Part shown: positions 9,399-19,103 of the stretch, piece by piece | Layout: each line of letters begins with the position of its first letter | Numbering within the stretch: the stretch's first letter is position 1 | Assembly (NCBI RefSeq): GCF_034377145.1 | Contig: NZ_CP139707.1 | Location: 2,802,501-2,866,500 of the forward strand | Direction of reading: 5' to 3' | Origin: Sulfitobacter sp. OXR-159 | GTDB taxonomy: Bacteria; Pseudomonadota; Alphaproteobacteria; Rhodobacterales; Rhodobacteraceae | Length of the DNA stretch: 64,000 nt | Notes under the pieces: generated by a model | What the model saw: only the letters and a program-made list of their open reading frames with translations | Database searches by the model: none | Told to the model about the DNA's origin: nothing | Program-made: the position numbers and the translations under genes

Positions 9399-10688
9399 AT
9401 GACCCTCGATCCTGATCTGAAATCCCGCATCCTTCAGGCTGTCGAAGATGGCTTCGCTGAGCAAGTGAGCTTTTCCCAACAACTCGTGCAGACCCCTTCG
9501 CTGCGCGGCCATGAACATGCGATCCAAGACCTGCTGTTTCGCAACCTGCAAAGCCGTGGCTACGCGATGGACCGTTTCAAGATGGACCGCGCCGCGATTG
9601 AAGCGCACCCCGGCGGCTCGAGATACTCAGACGATCACTCTGACGCGCCCATCGTCGTGGGTATCCACCGCCCGCGCGATGAGGCGGGCCGCTCGCTGAT
9701 CCTGCAATCGCATCTCGACGTGGTGCCCGAAGGGCTGCACGACATGTGGGATGATCCGCCCTTTTCGGCCAAGATCGACGGCGACTGGATGTATGGCCGG
9801 GGCGCGGGCGATATGAAGGCGGGTGCTGCGGCGAATATCTTTGCCCTAGACGCGCTGCGCCGCATTGGGCTGCAACCAGCGGCGACCGTCTATGTGCAGT
9901 CCGTGGTCGAGGAGGAATCCACCGGCAACGGCGCGTTGCAGACCTTCCTGCAAGGCTACACCGCCGATGCGGTTTTCATTCCCGAACCCGAAGAAGAAAT
10001 GTTGGTGCGCGCCAATACCGGCGTCATCTGGTTTCAGGTGCAGGTGCGCGGCGTGCCCGTCCATGTGCGCGAAATGGGCGAAGGGGCCAATGCCATCGAC
10101 GCGGCCACCCGCGTGATGACCGCCCTGCGCGAGATGGAGGAGGACTGGAACGCCGAGAAAGGCGACCACCCGCATTTCGAAGACGAAGCGCATCCCATTA
10201 ACCTCAACATCGGCAAGATCGAAGGCGGTGATTGGGCGTCATCGGTGCCGTCATGGTGCAACATCGATTGCCGCGTTTCCATCTATCCGGGCCGCAACGC
10301 CGAAGACGCCGCGCGGGAGATCACCGAGCGGGTCAAAGCCTTTGCCCAGACCGACAGCTTCCTGTCCAACAACCCGCCCAAGGTGGTCTTTAACGGTTTC
10401 CACGCCGAAGGCTATGTGCTGGAGCCCGGCAGCGATGCCGAAGCGGTGCTGGAACGCGCCCACGAATACGCCATCGGCGCGCCGCTGCAGTCCTTTATGA
10501 CAGCAGGCTATCTCGATACGCGGGTCTATGCGCTGTATAACAAGATCCCGGCGCTCTGTTACGGGCCGAAGTCTCGCAACATCCACGGGATCAACGAATC
10601 CGTCAGCCTGAGTTCGGTCAAAAAGATCACTCAAGCCATGGCGCTGTTTATCGCCGAATGGTGCGGGACCGAGGGCATCACCCCATGA
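9399..10688 (+). CDS. M20-family metallopeptidase (ArgE/DapE-type deacylase)
   Basis: 429 residues. Metal ligands are visible in order: SHLDVVP (His), GRGAGDMKAG (bridging Asp), VVEEEST (general-base and ligand Glu), PEPEEE (acidic ligand) and SRNIHGINE (C-terminal His). A dimerisation domain is inserted at about 200-320. Such enzymes cleave N-acyl amino acids or small amides. Length and motifs fit the ArgE/DapE deacylase group, not allantoate amidohydrolase. It lies 19 bp after the ThDP gene, and its stop overlaps the following kinase start. Confidence 0.9.
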   Translation: MTLDPDLKSRILQAVEDGFAEQVSFSQQLVQTPSLRGHEHAIQDLLFRNLQSRGYAMDRFKMDRAAIEAHPGGSRYSDDHSDAPIVVGIHRPRDEAGRSLILQSHLDVVPEGLHDMWDDPPFSAKIDGDWMYGRGAGDMKAGAAANIFALDALRRIGLQPAATVYVQSVVEEESTGNGALQTFLQGYTADAVFIPEPEEEMLVRANTGVIWFQVQVRGVPVHVREMGEGANAIDAATRVMTALREMEEDWNAEKGDHPHFEDEAHPINLNIGKIEGGDWASSVPSWCNIDCRVSIYPGRNAEDAAREITERVKAFAQTDSFLSNNPPKVVFNGFHAEGYVLEPGSDAEAVLERAHEYAIGAPLQSFMTAGYLDTRVYALYNKIPALCYGPKSRNIHGINESVSLSSVKKITQAMALFIAEWCGTEGITP

Positions 10689-11797
10689 CCGAGGTCGGGA
10701 TCACGCCTCAGGGCGGCTTGCCCCCCTTTCTCAGCGGTGTGCTGGCCGAAGAGAGCGGCAACAAGACCGATCTTCTAGCGCAAGATCCGCCCGCCTTTGA
10801 CGCGGCACGCGCGGCAGAGGTTGCCTTGCAGCGCTATGGTATCTCGGGTGAGATCGAACCGCTTGCCGCTGAGAAAGACGCGAACTTCCTGATTACCCTC
10901 ACTACGGGCGAAAAGGCGCTACTAAAGATCACCAACGCCGCCGAAGACCGCGCGGTGACCGACATGCAGACTGCCGCGCTCATGCATCTGGCCACCGCTG
11001 ATCCCGAACTGCCCGTGCAACGCATCTGCGCCAGCCTCAATGGCAAGGCGGCCGAGGTTGCCACAGCGGCTGACGGTCAGCCCCATGTCGTCCGCCTGAT
11101 GTCTTTCCTCGGCGGCACCGTCCTCAGCAATGCCACGCCGCGCCCCGGCCTGCACCGCGCCTTGGGCGATTTTCACGCGCGGGTCGCCCTTGGGCTGCGC
11201 GGTTTTTTCCATCCGGCGGGGGGGCATTTTCTGCAGTGGGACATCAAACAGGCAGGCCATCTGCGCCCGCTGCTGGCGGATGTGCAAGACGCCGAGCTGT
11301 GCGCCCAACTGGGGCGCACCCTCGATCACTTTGATGCAGAAGTCGCGCCCCAGCTTCCACATCTGCGGGCACAGGTCGTTCATAACGACTTCAATCCGCA
11401 CAATATTCTGGTCGACGCGCCAGAGGCCCAGCACCCCGTCGGACTGATCGACTTCGGCGATATGGTGCATACGCCGCTGGCCTGCGATCTGGCGGTGGCC
11501 TGCTCCTATCAACTCGGCCAAGGCGCGGACCCGCTGCAAGATGTTTGCGAGATGGTCACGGGCTTTGCCAAACGCCTGCCGCTGGAGGCTGAGGAAATCG
11601 CGCTTTTGCCCAGTCTGATCCGGCTGCGCCATGCCACCACCTTGGCGATCGGCGCTTCCCGCGCCCGGCGCTATCCCGACAACGCCCCCTATATCCTGCG
11701 CAACGCCGCCGCCTCGCAACGCGGGTTGGCCGCACTCGACCATGTGGGCGACGCCGCCGCGATCAAAGCCCTGCACCGTGCTGCGGGAACGGAGTGA
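10685..11797 (+). CDS. Aminoglycoside-phosphotransferase-fold kinase, hydroxylysine-kinase-like
   Basis: 370-residue small-molecule kinase. The catalytic loop is HNDFNPHN (His233, Asp235, Asn240) and the metal-binding DFG-like segment is IDFGDMVHTPLACDLAVA (Asp256). This last stretch, and the N-terminal LAAEKDANFLITL nucleotide loop, resemble hydroxylysine kinase rather than antibiotic-resistance enzymes. The start at 10685 overlaps the stop of the M20 gene (ATGA). Immediately downstream is a class-III PLP enzyme of the phospho-lyase type. That kinase/phospho-lyase pairing is known for hydroxylysine breakdown in animals, so phosphorylation of a hydroxy-amine is the favoured role. Confidence 0.82.
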   Translation: MTEVGITPQGGLPPFLSGVLAEESGNKTDLLAQDPPAFDAARAAEVALQRYGISGEIEPLAAEKDANFLITLTTGEKALLKITNAAEDRAVTDMQTAALMHLATADPELPVQRICASLNGKAAEVATAADGQPHVVRLMSFLGGTVLSNATPRPGLHRALGDFHARVALGLRGFFHPAGGHFLQWDIKQAGHLRPLLADVQDAELCAQLGRTLDHFDAEVAPQLPHLRAQVVHNDFNPHNILVDAPEAQHPVGLIDFGDMVHTPLACDLAVACSYQLGQGADPLQDVCEMVTGFAKRLPLEAEEIALLPSLIRLRHATTLAIGASRARRYPDNAPYILRNAAASQRGLAALDHVGDAAAIKALHRAAGTE

Positions 11798-11800
11798 CCG

Positions 11801-13132
11801 ATGACCATGATCAACGCCTATGACAGCGCCCAAGCCGACGCCCTCAGCCCGGACGACCGCGCCCTGATCGACCGCCGCGCCAAGGCGCTCGGCCCCGCCT
11901 ACCGGCTGTTCTACGACCAGCCGCTGCATATCACGCGCAGTGAGGGTGTCTGGCTCTGGGATAAGGACGGACGCAAATACCTCGACGCCTATAACAACGT
12001 CGCCTCGGTCGGCCATTGCCACCCCCGCGTGGTCGAGGCGATCACCCAGCAGTTGGGCGTGTTGAACACCCACACCCGCTATCTGCATGAAAACGTGGTG
12101 ACTTACGCGGAACGGCTGCTGGCCACCATGCCCGGCGCACTCGGTCATGTCATGTTCACCTGCACCGGGTCCGAGGCGAATGACATCGCCCTGCGCATCG
12201 CCCGTAGCTATACCCGGCGCGAGGGCGTCATCGTCACCCGCCTTGCCTATCACGGGCTGACCGAAGCGGTGGCGGAACTGTCCCCATCCTTGGGCGATTT
12301 CATCCCGCGCAGCCCGCGCATCCGGCTGATCGACGCGCCCGACACGCTGCGCATTCCAGCCGCGGAGCAGGGCGCGAAACTCGCCGCCGATCTGGCCCAA
12401 GCGATTGCCGAGATGCGCGCCGATGGGATCGAGCCTGCGGCTTTCATCGTCGATACGATCTTTTCCAGCGACGGGCTGCACCCCGATCTGGCAGGGTTCC
12501 TGCAACCGGCGGTCGATCTGATCCGCGCCGAGGGGGGGCTCTTCATCGCTGACGAAGTGCAGCCCGGCTTTGCCCGCACCGGCGACGCCTTCTGGGGGTT
12601 CCAGCGCCACGGGCTGGTGCCTGACATGGTCACGATGGGCAAGCCGATGGGCAATGGCTTCCCCCTTTCCGGCACCGCGATGCGGCCAGAGTTGGTGCAA
12701 GAATTCGGAGAAAAAGCGCGGTATTTCAACACCTTTGGTGGCAACCCGGTGGCCGCGGCTGCGGGTATGGCGGTGCTTGACGTGATCGCGGATGAAGGGT
12801 TGCAGAACAATGCTGCCACGGTCGGCGGGGCCCTCAAGAACGGCTTGCAAGACATCGCGGCGCGTTACCCCGAGATCGGCCATGTGCGCGGCGCGGGGCT
12901 GTTTCTGGCCGTTGAATGCGTCACTTCGCGCGCAACCAATGCCCCCGACGCCGCCCGCGCCAAATTCGTGGTGAACCACATGCGCCAGAATGGCGTCTTG
13001 ATCAGCGCCACCGGGCCGGGGGCCAATGTGCTGAAGATCCGCCCGCCCCTTGTGTTGCAGCAGCCCGAAGCCGCTCTGTTTCTCGACGTGGCAGAGGCCG
13101 CCTTTGCCGCGGCGCGCGCCGCGGGTATATAA
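11801..13132 (+). CDS. Class-III aminotransferase-fold PLP enzyme, probable phospho-lyase (AGXT2L-like)
   Basis: 443 residues. The PLP-binding Lys281 sits in MVTMGKPMGNGFP, preceded by the cofactor-contacting FIADEVQPGFARTG. The N-terminal stretch YLDAYNNVASVGHCHP followed by TRYLHE is characteristic of the AGXT2-like branch that contains ethanolamine-phosphate and 5-phosphohydroxylysine phospho-lyases. Its position 4 bp after a hydroxylysine-kinase-like gene supports a lyase that removes phosphate and ammonia, though an ordinary aminotransferase cannot be excluded. It is the last gene of the plus-strand operon and is convergent with the next ABC operon. Confidence 0.85.
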   Translation: MTMINAYDSAQADALSPDDRALIDRRAKALGPAYRLFYDQPLHITRSEGVWLWDKDGRKYLDAYNNVASVGHCHPRVVEAITQQLGVLNTHTRYLHENVVTYAERLLATMPGALGHVMFTCTGSEANDIALRIARSYTRREGVIVTRLAYHGLTEAVAELSPSLGDFIPRSPRIRLIDAPDTLRIPAAEQGAKLAADLAQAIAEMRADGIEPAAFIVDTIFSSDGLHPDLAGFLQPAVDLIRAEGGLFIADEVQPGFARTGDAFWGFQRHGLVPDMVTMGKPMGNGFPLSGTAMRPELVQEFGEKARYFNTFGGNPVAAAAGMAVLDVIADEGLQNNAATVGGALKNGLQDIAARYPEIGHVRGAGLFLAVECVTSRATNAPDAARAKFVVNHMRQNGVLISATGPGANVLKIRPPLVLQQPEAALFLDVAEAAFAAARAAGI

Positions 13133-13144
13133 ACCGCCAGCGCC

Positions 13145-14761
13145 CTACTCCGCCTCGCGCAAGGACCGCTCCCGCGCGCGGGCCTCGGTCAGCCATTCCG
13201 GATCCATCTGCGGCACCGAGGTCAGCAACCGTTTGGTATAGGCCTGCTTTGGCGCGCCGAAGATCTCATCGCGCCCGCCCTGTTCGACGATCTGGCCGTT
13301 CTTCAGTACGATCACCTTATGGGCAATCGCCTCAACCGTGGCCAAGTCATGGGTGATGAACATGAAGGTCAGGTCCAGCTCGGTCTGCAAACGCACCAGC
13401 AGCCGCAAGATCCCCTCGGCCACCAGTTGATCGAGCGCACTGGTCACCTCGTCGCAGATGATGAACTCCGGCTCGGCGGCCAGCGCGCGGGCGATGCCAA
13501 CGCGCTGCTTCTGACCGCCGGAAAGCTCGCTGGGTTTGCGGTCAAGGAAGGCGCGGTCAAGATCGACCAAATCCATCAGTTCCTCCACCCGCGCCCGAAG
13601 CACCCGGCCCTTGCGGCCCGTGAACTTGCGCACCGGGCGGGACAAAATCTCGCGGATATTGTGGCGCGGGTTCAACGAGGTATCCGCCGATTGATAGATC
13701 ATCTGGATATTGCGCAGCGTCTCGGCCCCGCGTTTGGCCAATCGCGGTTCCAGCGGCGCGTCGTTCCAGAAAAACTGCCCCGAGGCGGGGGGCAGCAGCC
13801 CCGCGATCACCCGCGCGAGAGTGGATTTCCCCGACCCGCTTTCCCCCACCACCGCCGTGGTCTGGCCGCGCGGAAAGGTGAAGTTGAGATTATCCAGCAC
13901 GGTCATCGGCCCATAGGCCGCCGAAACCCCCTCGCAGCGGATCAGCGCCGGAGCCTCCCCCGCCTCAGCGTCGGGGCGGCGAAACGACCGCACGGCCCAG
14001 AGCGAGCGGGTGTATTCCTCCTGCGGAGCGTCCAGCATGGTCTTGGTCGGTGCGGTCTCGATCGCCTCACCATCCTTCATCACGCAGATGCGGTCGGCCA
14101 TCTGGCTGACCACCGCCAAATCATGCGTGATGTAGATCGCCGCCGTGTCATATTGCTCTACAATGTCGCGAATGGCGCCTAGCACTTCGATCTGGGTGGT
14201 GACGTCTAAGGCGGTCGTTGGCTCGTCAAAGATGATCAGGTCGGGGCGACAGGCCATGGCCATGGCCGTCATCGCCCGCTGCAACTGGCCGCCCGACACT
14301 TGGTGCGGATAGCGAAAGCCGATCTCTTCGGGGTTGGGCAGTTGCATCTGGCGGTAGAGGGCCACGGCGTCCTGCTTTGCCGCCGCGCGGCCCGAGACAC
14401 CGTGCAGGCGCGGCGCTTCGGTATATTGGTCGATCAGCGTCTTGGCGGGGTTAAAGCTTGCCGCGGCGGACTGGGCGACATAGGCGATCCGCTTGCCGTG
14501 CAGACGGCGCAAGTGCCCGCCCGCCATGCCGATCAATTCGGTCCCGTCGAATTCGACGCTGCCCCCGGCGAAACGGACCCCGTCGCGGACATAGCCCATC
14601 GCCGCCAACCCGGCCGAGCTTTTGCCCGCCCCGCTTTCACCGACAAGGCCCAGCACCTCCCCTCGGTCGAGTTCCAGATCAAGCCCTTTGATAATCACAC
14701 TGGGCCGCGCGCGGCTGCCTGCCTCAAGCCGGAGACCGCGAATGTTCAGAAGATTTCCCAT
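13145..14761 (-). CDS. ABC transporter, fused dual ATP-binding protein
   Basis: 538 residues with two nucleotide-binding domains. The first Walker A is GESGAGKS at 41-48, with signature [10 protein letters not shown] and Walker [10 protein letters not shown]. The second has [17 protein letters not shown] and [10 protein letters not shown]. In this second Walker B the usual Pro after DE is Val, a minor variation. It belongs to the peptide/opine ABC family and works with the permeases at 14781-16558. The start at 14761 is 19 bp from the upstream permease stop. Confidence 0.93.
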   Translation of the reverse strand: MGNLLNIRGLRLEAGSRARPSVIIKGLDLELDRGEVLGLVGESGAGKSSAGLAAMGYVRDGVRFAGGSVEFDGTELIGMAGGHLRRLHGKRIAYVAQSAAASFNPAKTLIDQYTEAPRLHGVSGRAAAKQDAVALYRQMQLPNPEEIGFRYPHQVSGGQLQRAMTAMAMACRPDLIIFDEPTTALDVTTQIEVLGAIRDIVEQYDTAAIYITHDLAVVSQMADRICVMKDGEAIETAPTKTMLDAPQEEYTRSLWAVRSFRRPDAEAGEAPALIRCEGVSAAYGPMTVLDNLNFTFPRGQTTAVVGESGSGKSTLARVIAGLLPPASGQFFWNDAPLEPRLAKRGAETLRNIQMIYQSADTSLNPRHNIREILSRPVRKFTGRKGRVLRARVEELMDLVDLDRAFLDRKPSELSGGQKQRVGIARALAAEPEFIICDEVTSALDQLVAEGILRLLVRLQTELDLTFMFITHDLATVEAIAHKVIVLKNGQIVEQGGRDEIFGAPKQAYTKRLLTSVPQMDPEWLTEARARERSLREAE

Positions 14762-14780
14762 ATGCTTGGCCCCTGCTCGG

Positions 14781-15599
14781 TTAACTTTTCAGACCGCTGG
14801 CGCGGTGCAGCATCCAATCGACGATCAGGTTGATCGCAACGGTCAGCAAGGCGATGGCCGCCGCCGGGATCAGCGGGGTGATATCCCCAAAGCTGATCAA
14901 GGTGGCGTTTTCCTTTACCATCGATCCCCAGTCCGCCGTGGGTGGCTGAATCCCGATGCCGAGAAAGGACAGCGCCGCGATAAAGAGGAACACGAAACAA
15001 AAGCGCACCCCAAACTCGGCGATCAAGGTCGACCAGATGTTGGGCAAAATTTCGCGGCGCAGCAGCCATGGTGTGCGCTCTCCGCGCAGCCTTGCGGCTT
15101 CGACGAAATCAAGGCCGACCACATTCATCGCCGCAGCCCGCGACAGCCGGTAGACCGGCGCCACATAGATCACCGCGATCACCCCGACCATATTCGGGAT
15201 CGACGGGCCGACGATGGCCAAGAGCATCAGCGCCAAGATCAACGGCGGCACGGCCATCAGCACATCGACCAAGCGCGACAGGACTTCGTCCAGCCAGCCG
15301 CCTTTGAGCGCGGCCAGCATCCCCAGCGTTGACCCGACCGAAAAGGAAATAGCCGTCGTCAGCAGCGCCAGCCCGACCGTATTGCGCGCCCCAAAGATCA
15401 TGCGCGACAGCATATCGCGGCCCAGATTGTCGGTGCCCAGCGGATGCGCCGCACTCCATGGCAAATAGGCATCGCCCACCACCTGCGTCTCGCCATAGGG
15501 CGCGACGATAGGCGCGAATACCCCCGTAAAGGCGACGATTGCCAGCACCACCATCCCAAAGATCGCCGAGGGGGGCGCGGATTTCAGCAAAGATTTCAT
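14781..15599 (-). CDS. ABC transporter permease (DppC type)
   Basis: 272-residue integral membrane permease. It has LGTDNLGRDMLSRMIFGARNTVGLALL, a DppC hallmark, and the EAA loop VEAARLRGERTPWLLRREILPN. It lies two bases after the DppB-type gene and upstream of the fused ATPase, in the order binding protein, DppB, DppC, ATPase. It belongs to the second transporter flanking the catabolic operon. Confidence 0.92.
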   Translation of the reverse strand: MKSLLKSAPPSAIFGMVVLAIVAFTGVFAPIVAPYGETQVVGDAYLPWSAAHPLGTDNLGRDMLSRMIFGARNTVGLALLTTAISFSVGSTLGMLAALKGGWLDEVLSRLVDVLMAVPPLILALMLLAIVGPSIPNMVGVIAVIYVAPVYRLSRAAAMNVVGLDFVEAARLRGERTPWLLRREILPNIWSTLIAEFGVRFCFVFLFIAALSFLGIGIQPPTADWGSMVKENATLISFGDITPLIPAAAIALLTVAINLIVDWMLHRASGLKS

Positions 15600-15601
15600 C
15601 G

Positions 15602-16558
15602 TTATCTCCCGTGCCGCAGACGCGGGTTCGACATAATCGAGATGATGTCGGCCAAGACGTTGAGCGTGATATAAACAGCGGCAAAGAACAGCCCCACCGC
15701 CTGCACCACCGGGAAATCCCGGCTGGAGACCGCATCGACCAACAACTGCCCAAGACCGGGGTAGGAAAAGACGACCTCTACCACCACCACGCCGACCACC
15801 AGATAGGCAAGGTTCAGTGCCACGACGTTGACGATCGGCGCCAATGCATTGGGCAGCGCGTGCTGCACGATGATGCGCCAGCGCGGCACACCTTTAAGGC
15901 GCGCCATCTCAATATAGGGCGAGGCGAGCACGTTGATGATGGCCGCCCGCGTCATCCGCATCATATGCGCCACGACCACCAGAATAAGCGTCAGCGCGGG
16001 CAGAAAGCTGCGGTAAAGCGCGTCCCAGAGCCCCGTGGCGCTGTCGATCCGTGCCAGCGTCGGGAAGACACCCGCCTTGATCGACAGGAATAGGATCAGG
16101 ACATAGCCCACGAAAAACTCGGGCATAGAGATCGCCGAAAGCGCGGTCAGGTTGACGCCACGGTCAAACAGCGTGTTGCGCCACAGGGCGGCCAGAAGCC
16201 CAAGGATCACCGCCAGCGGAGCGGCGATGGCGGCGGCATAGGTGGCCAGAAACATGGTATTGGCAAGCCGCGGCCCCAAAAGCTCGGACACCTCGCGCCC
16301 TGAGGCCAGCGAGGTGCCAAAATCACCGCGCAGCACACCACCAAGCCAATCGAAATAACGAAGATGCGCGGGCTGATCGAGGCCAAGCTCGGCGCGAAAG
16401 GCGGCGAGGGTCGACTCGGTCGCCGATTGGCCAAGAATCTGCTGCGCCAAATCACCGGGTAAGAGTTCGATGCCAACGAACATCAGGGCGGATACGACAA
16501 AGAGGGTCAGAATGCCGAGGGACACTCGGCCGATAACAAGCTTCTGAAGCCGGGACAT
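15602..16558 (-). CDS. ABC transporter permease (DppB type)
   Basis: 318-residue membrane protein with the DppB N-terminus (ELLPGDLAQQILGQSATE) and a region reading GDFGTSLASGREVSELL. The EAA-like loop is MARLKGVPRWRIIVQHALPNALAPIV. It forms the pore with the product of the next gene. It is separated from the binding-protein gene by 82 bp holding two hairpins. Confidence 0.92.
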   Translation of the reverse strand: MSRLQKLVIGRVSLGILTLFVVSALMFVGIELLPGDLAQQILGQSATESTLAAFRAELGLDQPAHLRYFDWLGGVLRGDFGTSLASGREVSELLGPRLANTMFLATYAAAIAAPLAVILGLLAALWRNTLFDRGVNLTALSAISMPEFFVGYVLILFLSIKAGVFPTLARIDSATGLWDALYRSFLPALTLILVVVAHMMRMTRAAIINVLASPYIEMARLKGVPRWRIIVQHALPNALAPIVNVVALNLAYLVVGVVVVEVVFSYPGLGQLLVDAVSSRDFPVVQAVGLFFAAVYITLNVLADIISIMSNPRLRHGR

Positions 16559-16573
16559 TTTAAGGTTTTCTCC

Positions 16574-16625
16574 GGCCCGGTTCGGGCCATTGGTGCGGGA
16601 AACGGACGGCCCCTTGGGGCCGCCC
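16574..16625 (-). promoter_or_regulatory. Two adjacent intercistronic hairpins
   Basis: The first is GGCCCG/CGGGCC at 16574-16579 and 16583-16588. The second is centred on CGGCCCC (16607-16613) and GGGGCCG (16616-16622), extended by two further pairs across one mismatch. They lie between the binding-protein gene and the permease genes and lack a T-run, so an mRNA-processing or stabilising role is more likely than full termination. Confidence 0.55.
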
Positions 16626-16640
16626 GGATGAGGCTGTGGC

Positions 16641-18212
16641 TTAAGACATCCACCAGCGTTCGATGAAGCGCTGGCTGTCGAGATCCCACATCTCGGACAC
16701 TTCCTCAGGCATCTGAACGCTTTCGCTCATGGCCGAGACATATTGTCCAAAGGCGGGGATCAGCGCGCCGCCCTGCTCTTTCACGATCTTTTGCATCTCG
16801 CCGTACATCTCGGCGCGGCGGGTCTGGTCCAGCTCAGGCCGCGCTTGCAACAGCAACTCATTAAAGCGCTCGTTGTCCCATTTGGTCTCGTTCCACTCCG
16901 CATCGGCGGCATAGCCGGTCGAGAACATCAGGTCAGGCGTCGGACGCCCACCCCAATAGGAGCAGCAGAAGGGCTTTTGCAGCCAGACGTTCGACCAATA
17001 GCCGTCATCCGGCTCACGCTTCACCTCGATGTTCAGCCCCGCAGGCCGCGCGTTTTCGGCAAAGAGAACCGAGGCATCCACCGCCCCGTTAAAGGCAGCA
17101 TCCGAGGTGGACAGCGTCACATCAAGGCTTTCAAGCCCCGCCTGTTTCAGGTGGTACTTCGCCCGCTCCGGGTCATAGGTGATCTGCTCAAGGTCGTCGT
17201 TGTAATAGGGCATCGAGCGCGAGATCGGTTGGTCGTTGCCCACGGTACCATAGCCGCGCAGAACCTTTTCGATCATGTCTTCGCGGTTGATGCCGTATTT
17301 CAACGCCATCCGCACGTTCACGTCATCAAACGGGGCCGTGTTGGTCTGCATCGGCATGATGTAATGCAACGTGCCGTCTTGGGTGTGGATCTTCACGTTG
17401 GGCGCGCGGCCCAGAAGGTTGATCGTCTTGAGGTCGGGACGGTCAATCAGGTCAACCTCGCCGGTCATCAGCGCGTTCATCCGGGCCGCCGGATCGCCGA
17501 CTTTCAGGATCACAACCTTGTCGAAATGCGCGCGGCCCTCTTTCCAGTAGTCATCGCGGCGCGTCAGTTCGACCCGTACGCCCGGCTCGAAAACATCGAT
17601 TACATAGCCGCCGGTGCCGATGCGGCTGTTGGGGTCGATCGTGCCATCGCCGGTATCTTGGCGAATGCCGAGGTGGTAGTCATTGAAGATAAACGGGAAA
17701 TCCGCGTTCCCTGCGGCCAGTTCAAAGATCACGACCTTGTCGCCATCGGCGCGGATGTCGGTGATCTGCTCTAGCAGCGGTTTGATACCAGATTTGGACT
17801 CTGGCCCCATGTGGTGACGGATCGAGGCGATCACGTCATTCGCCGTCGCCGTTTTGCCGTCCGAGAATTGCGCGTTGTCGCGCAGGCGGAAGGTCCATGT
17901 GGCCGCGTCGCTGCTGGCCTCAAAGCTCTCAGCCAAGTCGGGCTGCGCGGTGCCGTCGGGGGCAATTTCCGTCAGAGTGTTGAAGACCGCATAGCCGCTG
18001 GCGAACATGAAGTCGTTGTTGAAGGTTGCAGGATCAAGGCTGTCGGAGGTCGACCCTTGGGTAAAGCCAACCCGCAGAGTGCCACCCTTTTTGGGCTGGG
18101 CCTGTGCCCGTGCGCCCTGTGGCAGGATCAGCCCTGCCCCCACCGCAGCCGCGCTCCCGGCTAGAAAACCGCGACGGCTCGGTCCGTTTTGACGTTTTAT
18201 GAAATTGGTCAT
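16641..18212 (-). CDS. ABC transporter substrate-binding protein, family 5, Tat-exported
   Basis: 523 residues. The N-terminus has a twin-arginine signal, PSRRGFLAGSAAAVGAGLILP, then QAQPKKGGTLRVGFTQGS and the SBP_bac_5 signature TWTFRLRDNAQFSDGKTATANDV. It would deliver a peptide-, opine- or amide-like ligand to the downstream permeases. Use of Tat rather than Sec distinguishes it from the binding protein of the first transporter in this window. It is the first gene of its operon; the leader upstream is unassigned. Confidence 0.93.
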   Translation of the reverse strand: MTNFIKRQNGPSRRGFLAGSAAAVGAGLILPQGARAQAQPKKGGTLRVGFTQGSTSDSLDPATFNNDFMFASGYAVFNTLTEIAPDGTAQPDLAESFEASSDAATWTFRLRDNAQFSDGKTATANDVIASIRHHMGPESKSGIKPLLEQITDIRADGDKVVIFELAAGNADFPFIFNDYHLGIRQDTGDGTIDPNSRIGTGGYVIDVFEPGVRVELTRRDDYWKEGRAHFDKVVILKVGDPAARMNALMTGEVDLIDRPDLKTINLLGRAPNVKIHTQDGTLHYIMPMQTNTAPFDDVNVRMALKYGINREDMIEKVLRGYGTVGNDQPISRSMPYYNDDLEQITYDPERAKYHLKQAGLESLDVTLSTSDAAFNGAVDASVLFAENARPAGLNIEVKREPDDGYWSNVWLQKPFCCSYWGGRPTPDLMFSTGYAADAEWNETKWDNERFNELLLQARPELDQTRRAEMYGEMQKIVKEQGGALIPAFGQYVSAMSESVQMPEEVSEMWDLDSQRFIERWWMS

Positions 18213-18696
18213 TGTATCCCCCTATGTTTGTTTTCTTGGTCAAACGCTCTGACAAAGCGCTCGGCGTAATGGTCGGTTACGCGGCGTTTGCCGCCGCCTC
18301 TCGCAGAGGCATGGGCCAGTCGCCCCGCCTGCTATCGCGGTCGAAACACCGCCATCGCTGAACGACAGCGCGTCTCTGCCTGCAATGCGATCAGCCGCGG
18401 CAGTTTGCCCGCCGCAACGATCTTGGTCATAGGCATAGCCGGTTCCACCGCCGGGGTATAGATGCCCGGCGCGCGTGTTGCGAAGTTACGCTACGGCTAG
18501 AGAGTTTTTTCGGGGAGAACAAAGTGTTGTGGTCGGGCCGAGAATGCGCCGAGCGCATCGACCTTTGCCGCGAGCGCCGCAAGACCGAGGGGCTGATCCC
18601 GCCCCGTCCGCGGCACCGCTTAGGGTATTTTTCGCCCGACAATAATAACTGGGCGATACGAGAAAGCAGCGCGGGAATTTCGCACTGCTTTCGCGT
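18213..18696. other. Intergenic region, no recognisable gene
   Basis: About 480 bp upstream of the binding-protein gene. It probably contains that operon's promoter, but no convincing -35/-10 pair or operator was found. Short open frames exist on both strands (for example about 18240-18490 on the minus strand and 18524-18826 on the plus strand) but none has a recognisable domain or a good ribosome site. Confidence 0.5.
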
Positions 18697-18843
18697 TCAC
18701 TTCTCTTTCTTCACCGCCTTTTGCGGGTTCTTTGGATCGAACTCCTCAGGACGGTGCGCCGCGCCTTCGTGGTCATCCTGCGCATTGTGGCGCTCCCGGT
18801 GGGGTGGGCGTTTCTCTTTGGCATGATCTGGCTCGTTTGGCAT
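18697..18843 (-). CDS. Small highly charged hypothetical protein
   Basis: 48 residues, starting MPNEPDHAKEKRPPHRERHN and rich in His, Lys, Glu and Pro, with no hydrophobic segment. The start at 18843 has a strong ribosome site (AAGGAGA seven bases upstream), which is the main reason for calling it. No domain is recognised and no function is proposed. It lies between the ABC operon and the copper island, on the same strand as csoR but about 260 bp downstream of it. Confidence 0.55.
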   Translation of the reverse strand: MPNEPDHAKEKRPPHRERHNAQDDHEGAAHRPEEFDPKNPQKAVKKEK

Positions 18844-19103
18844 GACGTTCTCCTTTCGGGCTGTTTGTGCGGCAGCGATCCGCAGTCGGGAATTCATTAG
18901 CGCGGACGCCGACCATCTATTGCGTCCCTAAAAAGCGGAGCGTTCGAAAAATTTACGGCTACAAAGAACTAATATTCGCCTCGGAGGTATGGTTGCACCA
19001 CGAAGTTGCGATGAGAGGAAACCTGCGCATTACGCTTGTGACCAAGCCGCCGGTTTCACCTCTTGGGTCCAAGGCCAAAACCGCCCACCTCAAAAACGAG
19101 CCC

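Noticed and set aside
7751-9430. Minus-strand open frame of 559 codons
   Set aside because: Antisense to the ThDP enzyme, whose motifs and operon position are clear; no recognisable protein.
9399-10688. M20 peptidase as the missing allantoate amidohydrolase
   Set aside because: Motifs and length fit ArgE/DapE deacylases, and it belongs to a different operon with its own regulator.
10922-12979. Minus-strand open frame of 685 codons
   Set aside because: Antisense to the kinase and class-III PLP enzyme; no domain.
18524-18826. Plus-strand open frame of 100 codons
   Set aside because: No ribosome site or domain, and it overlaps the better-supported small gene at 18697-18843.
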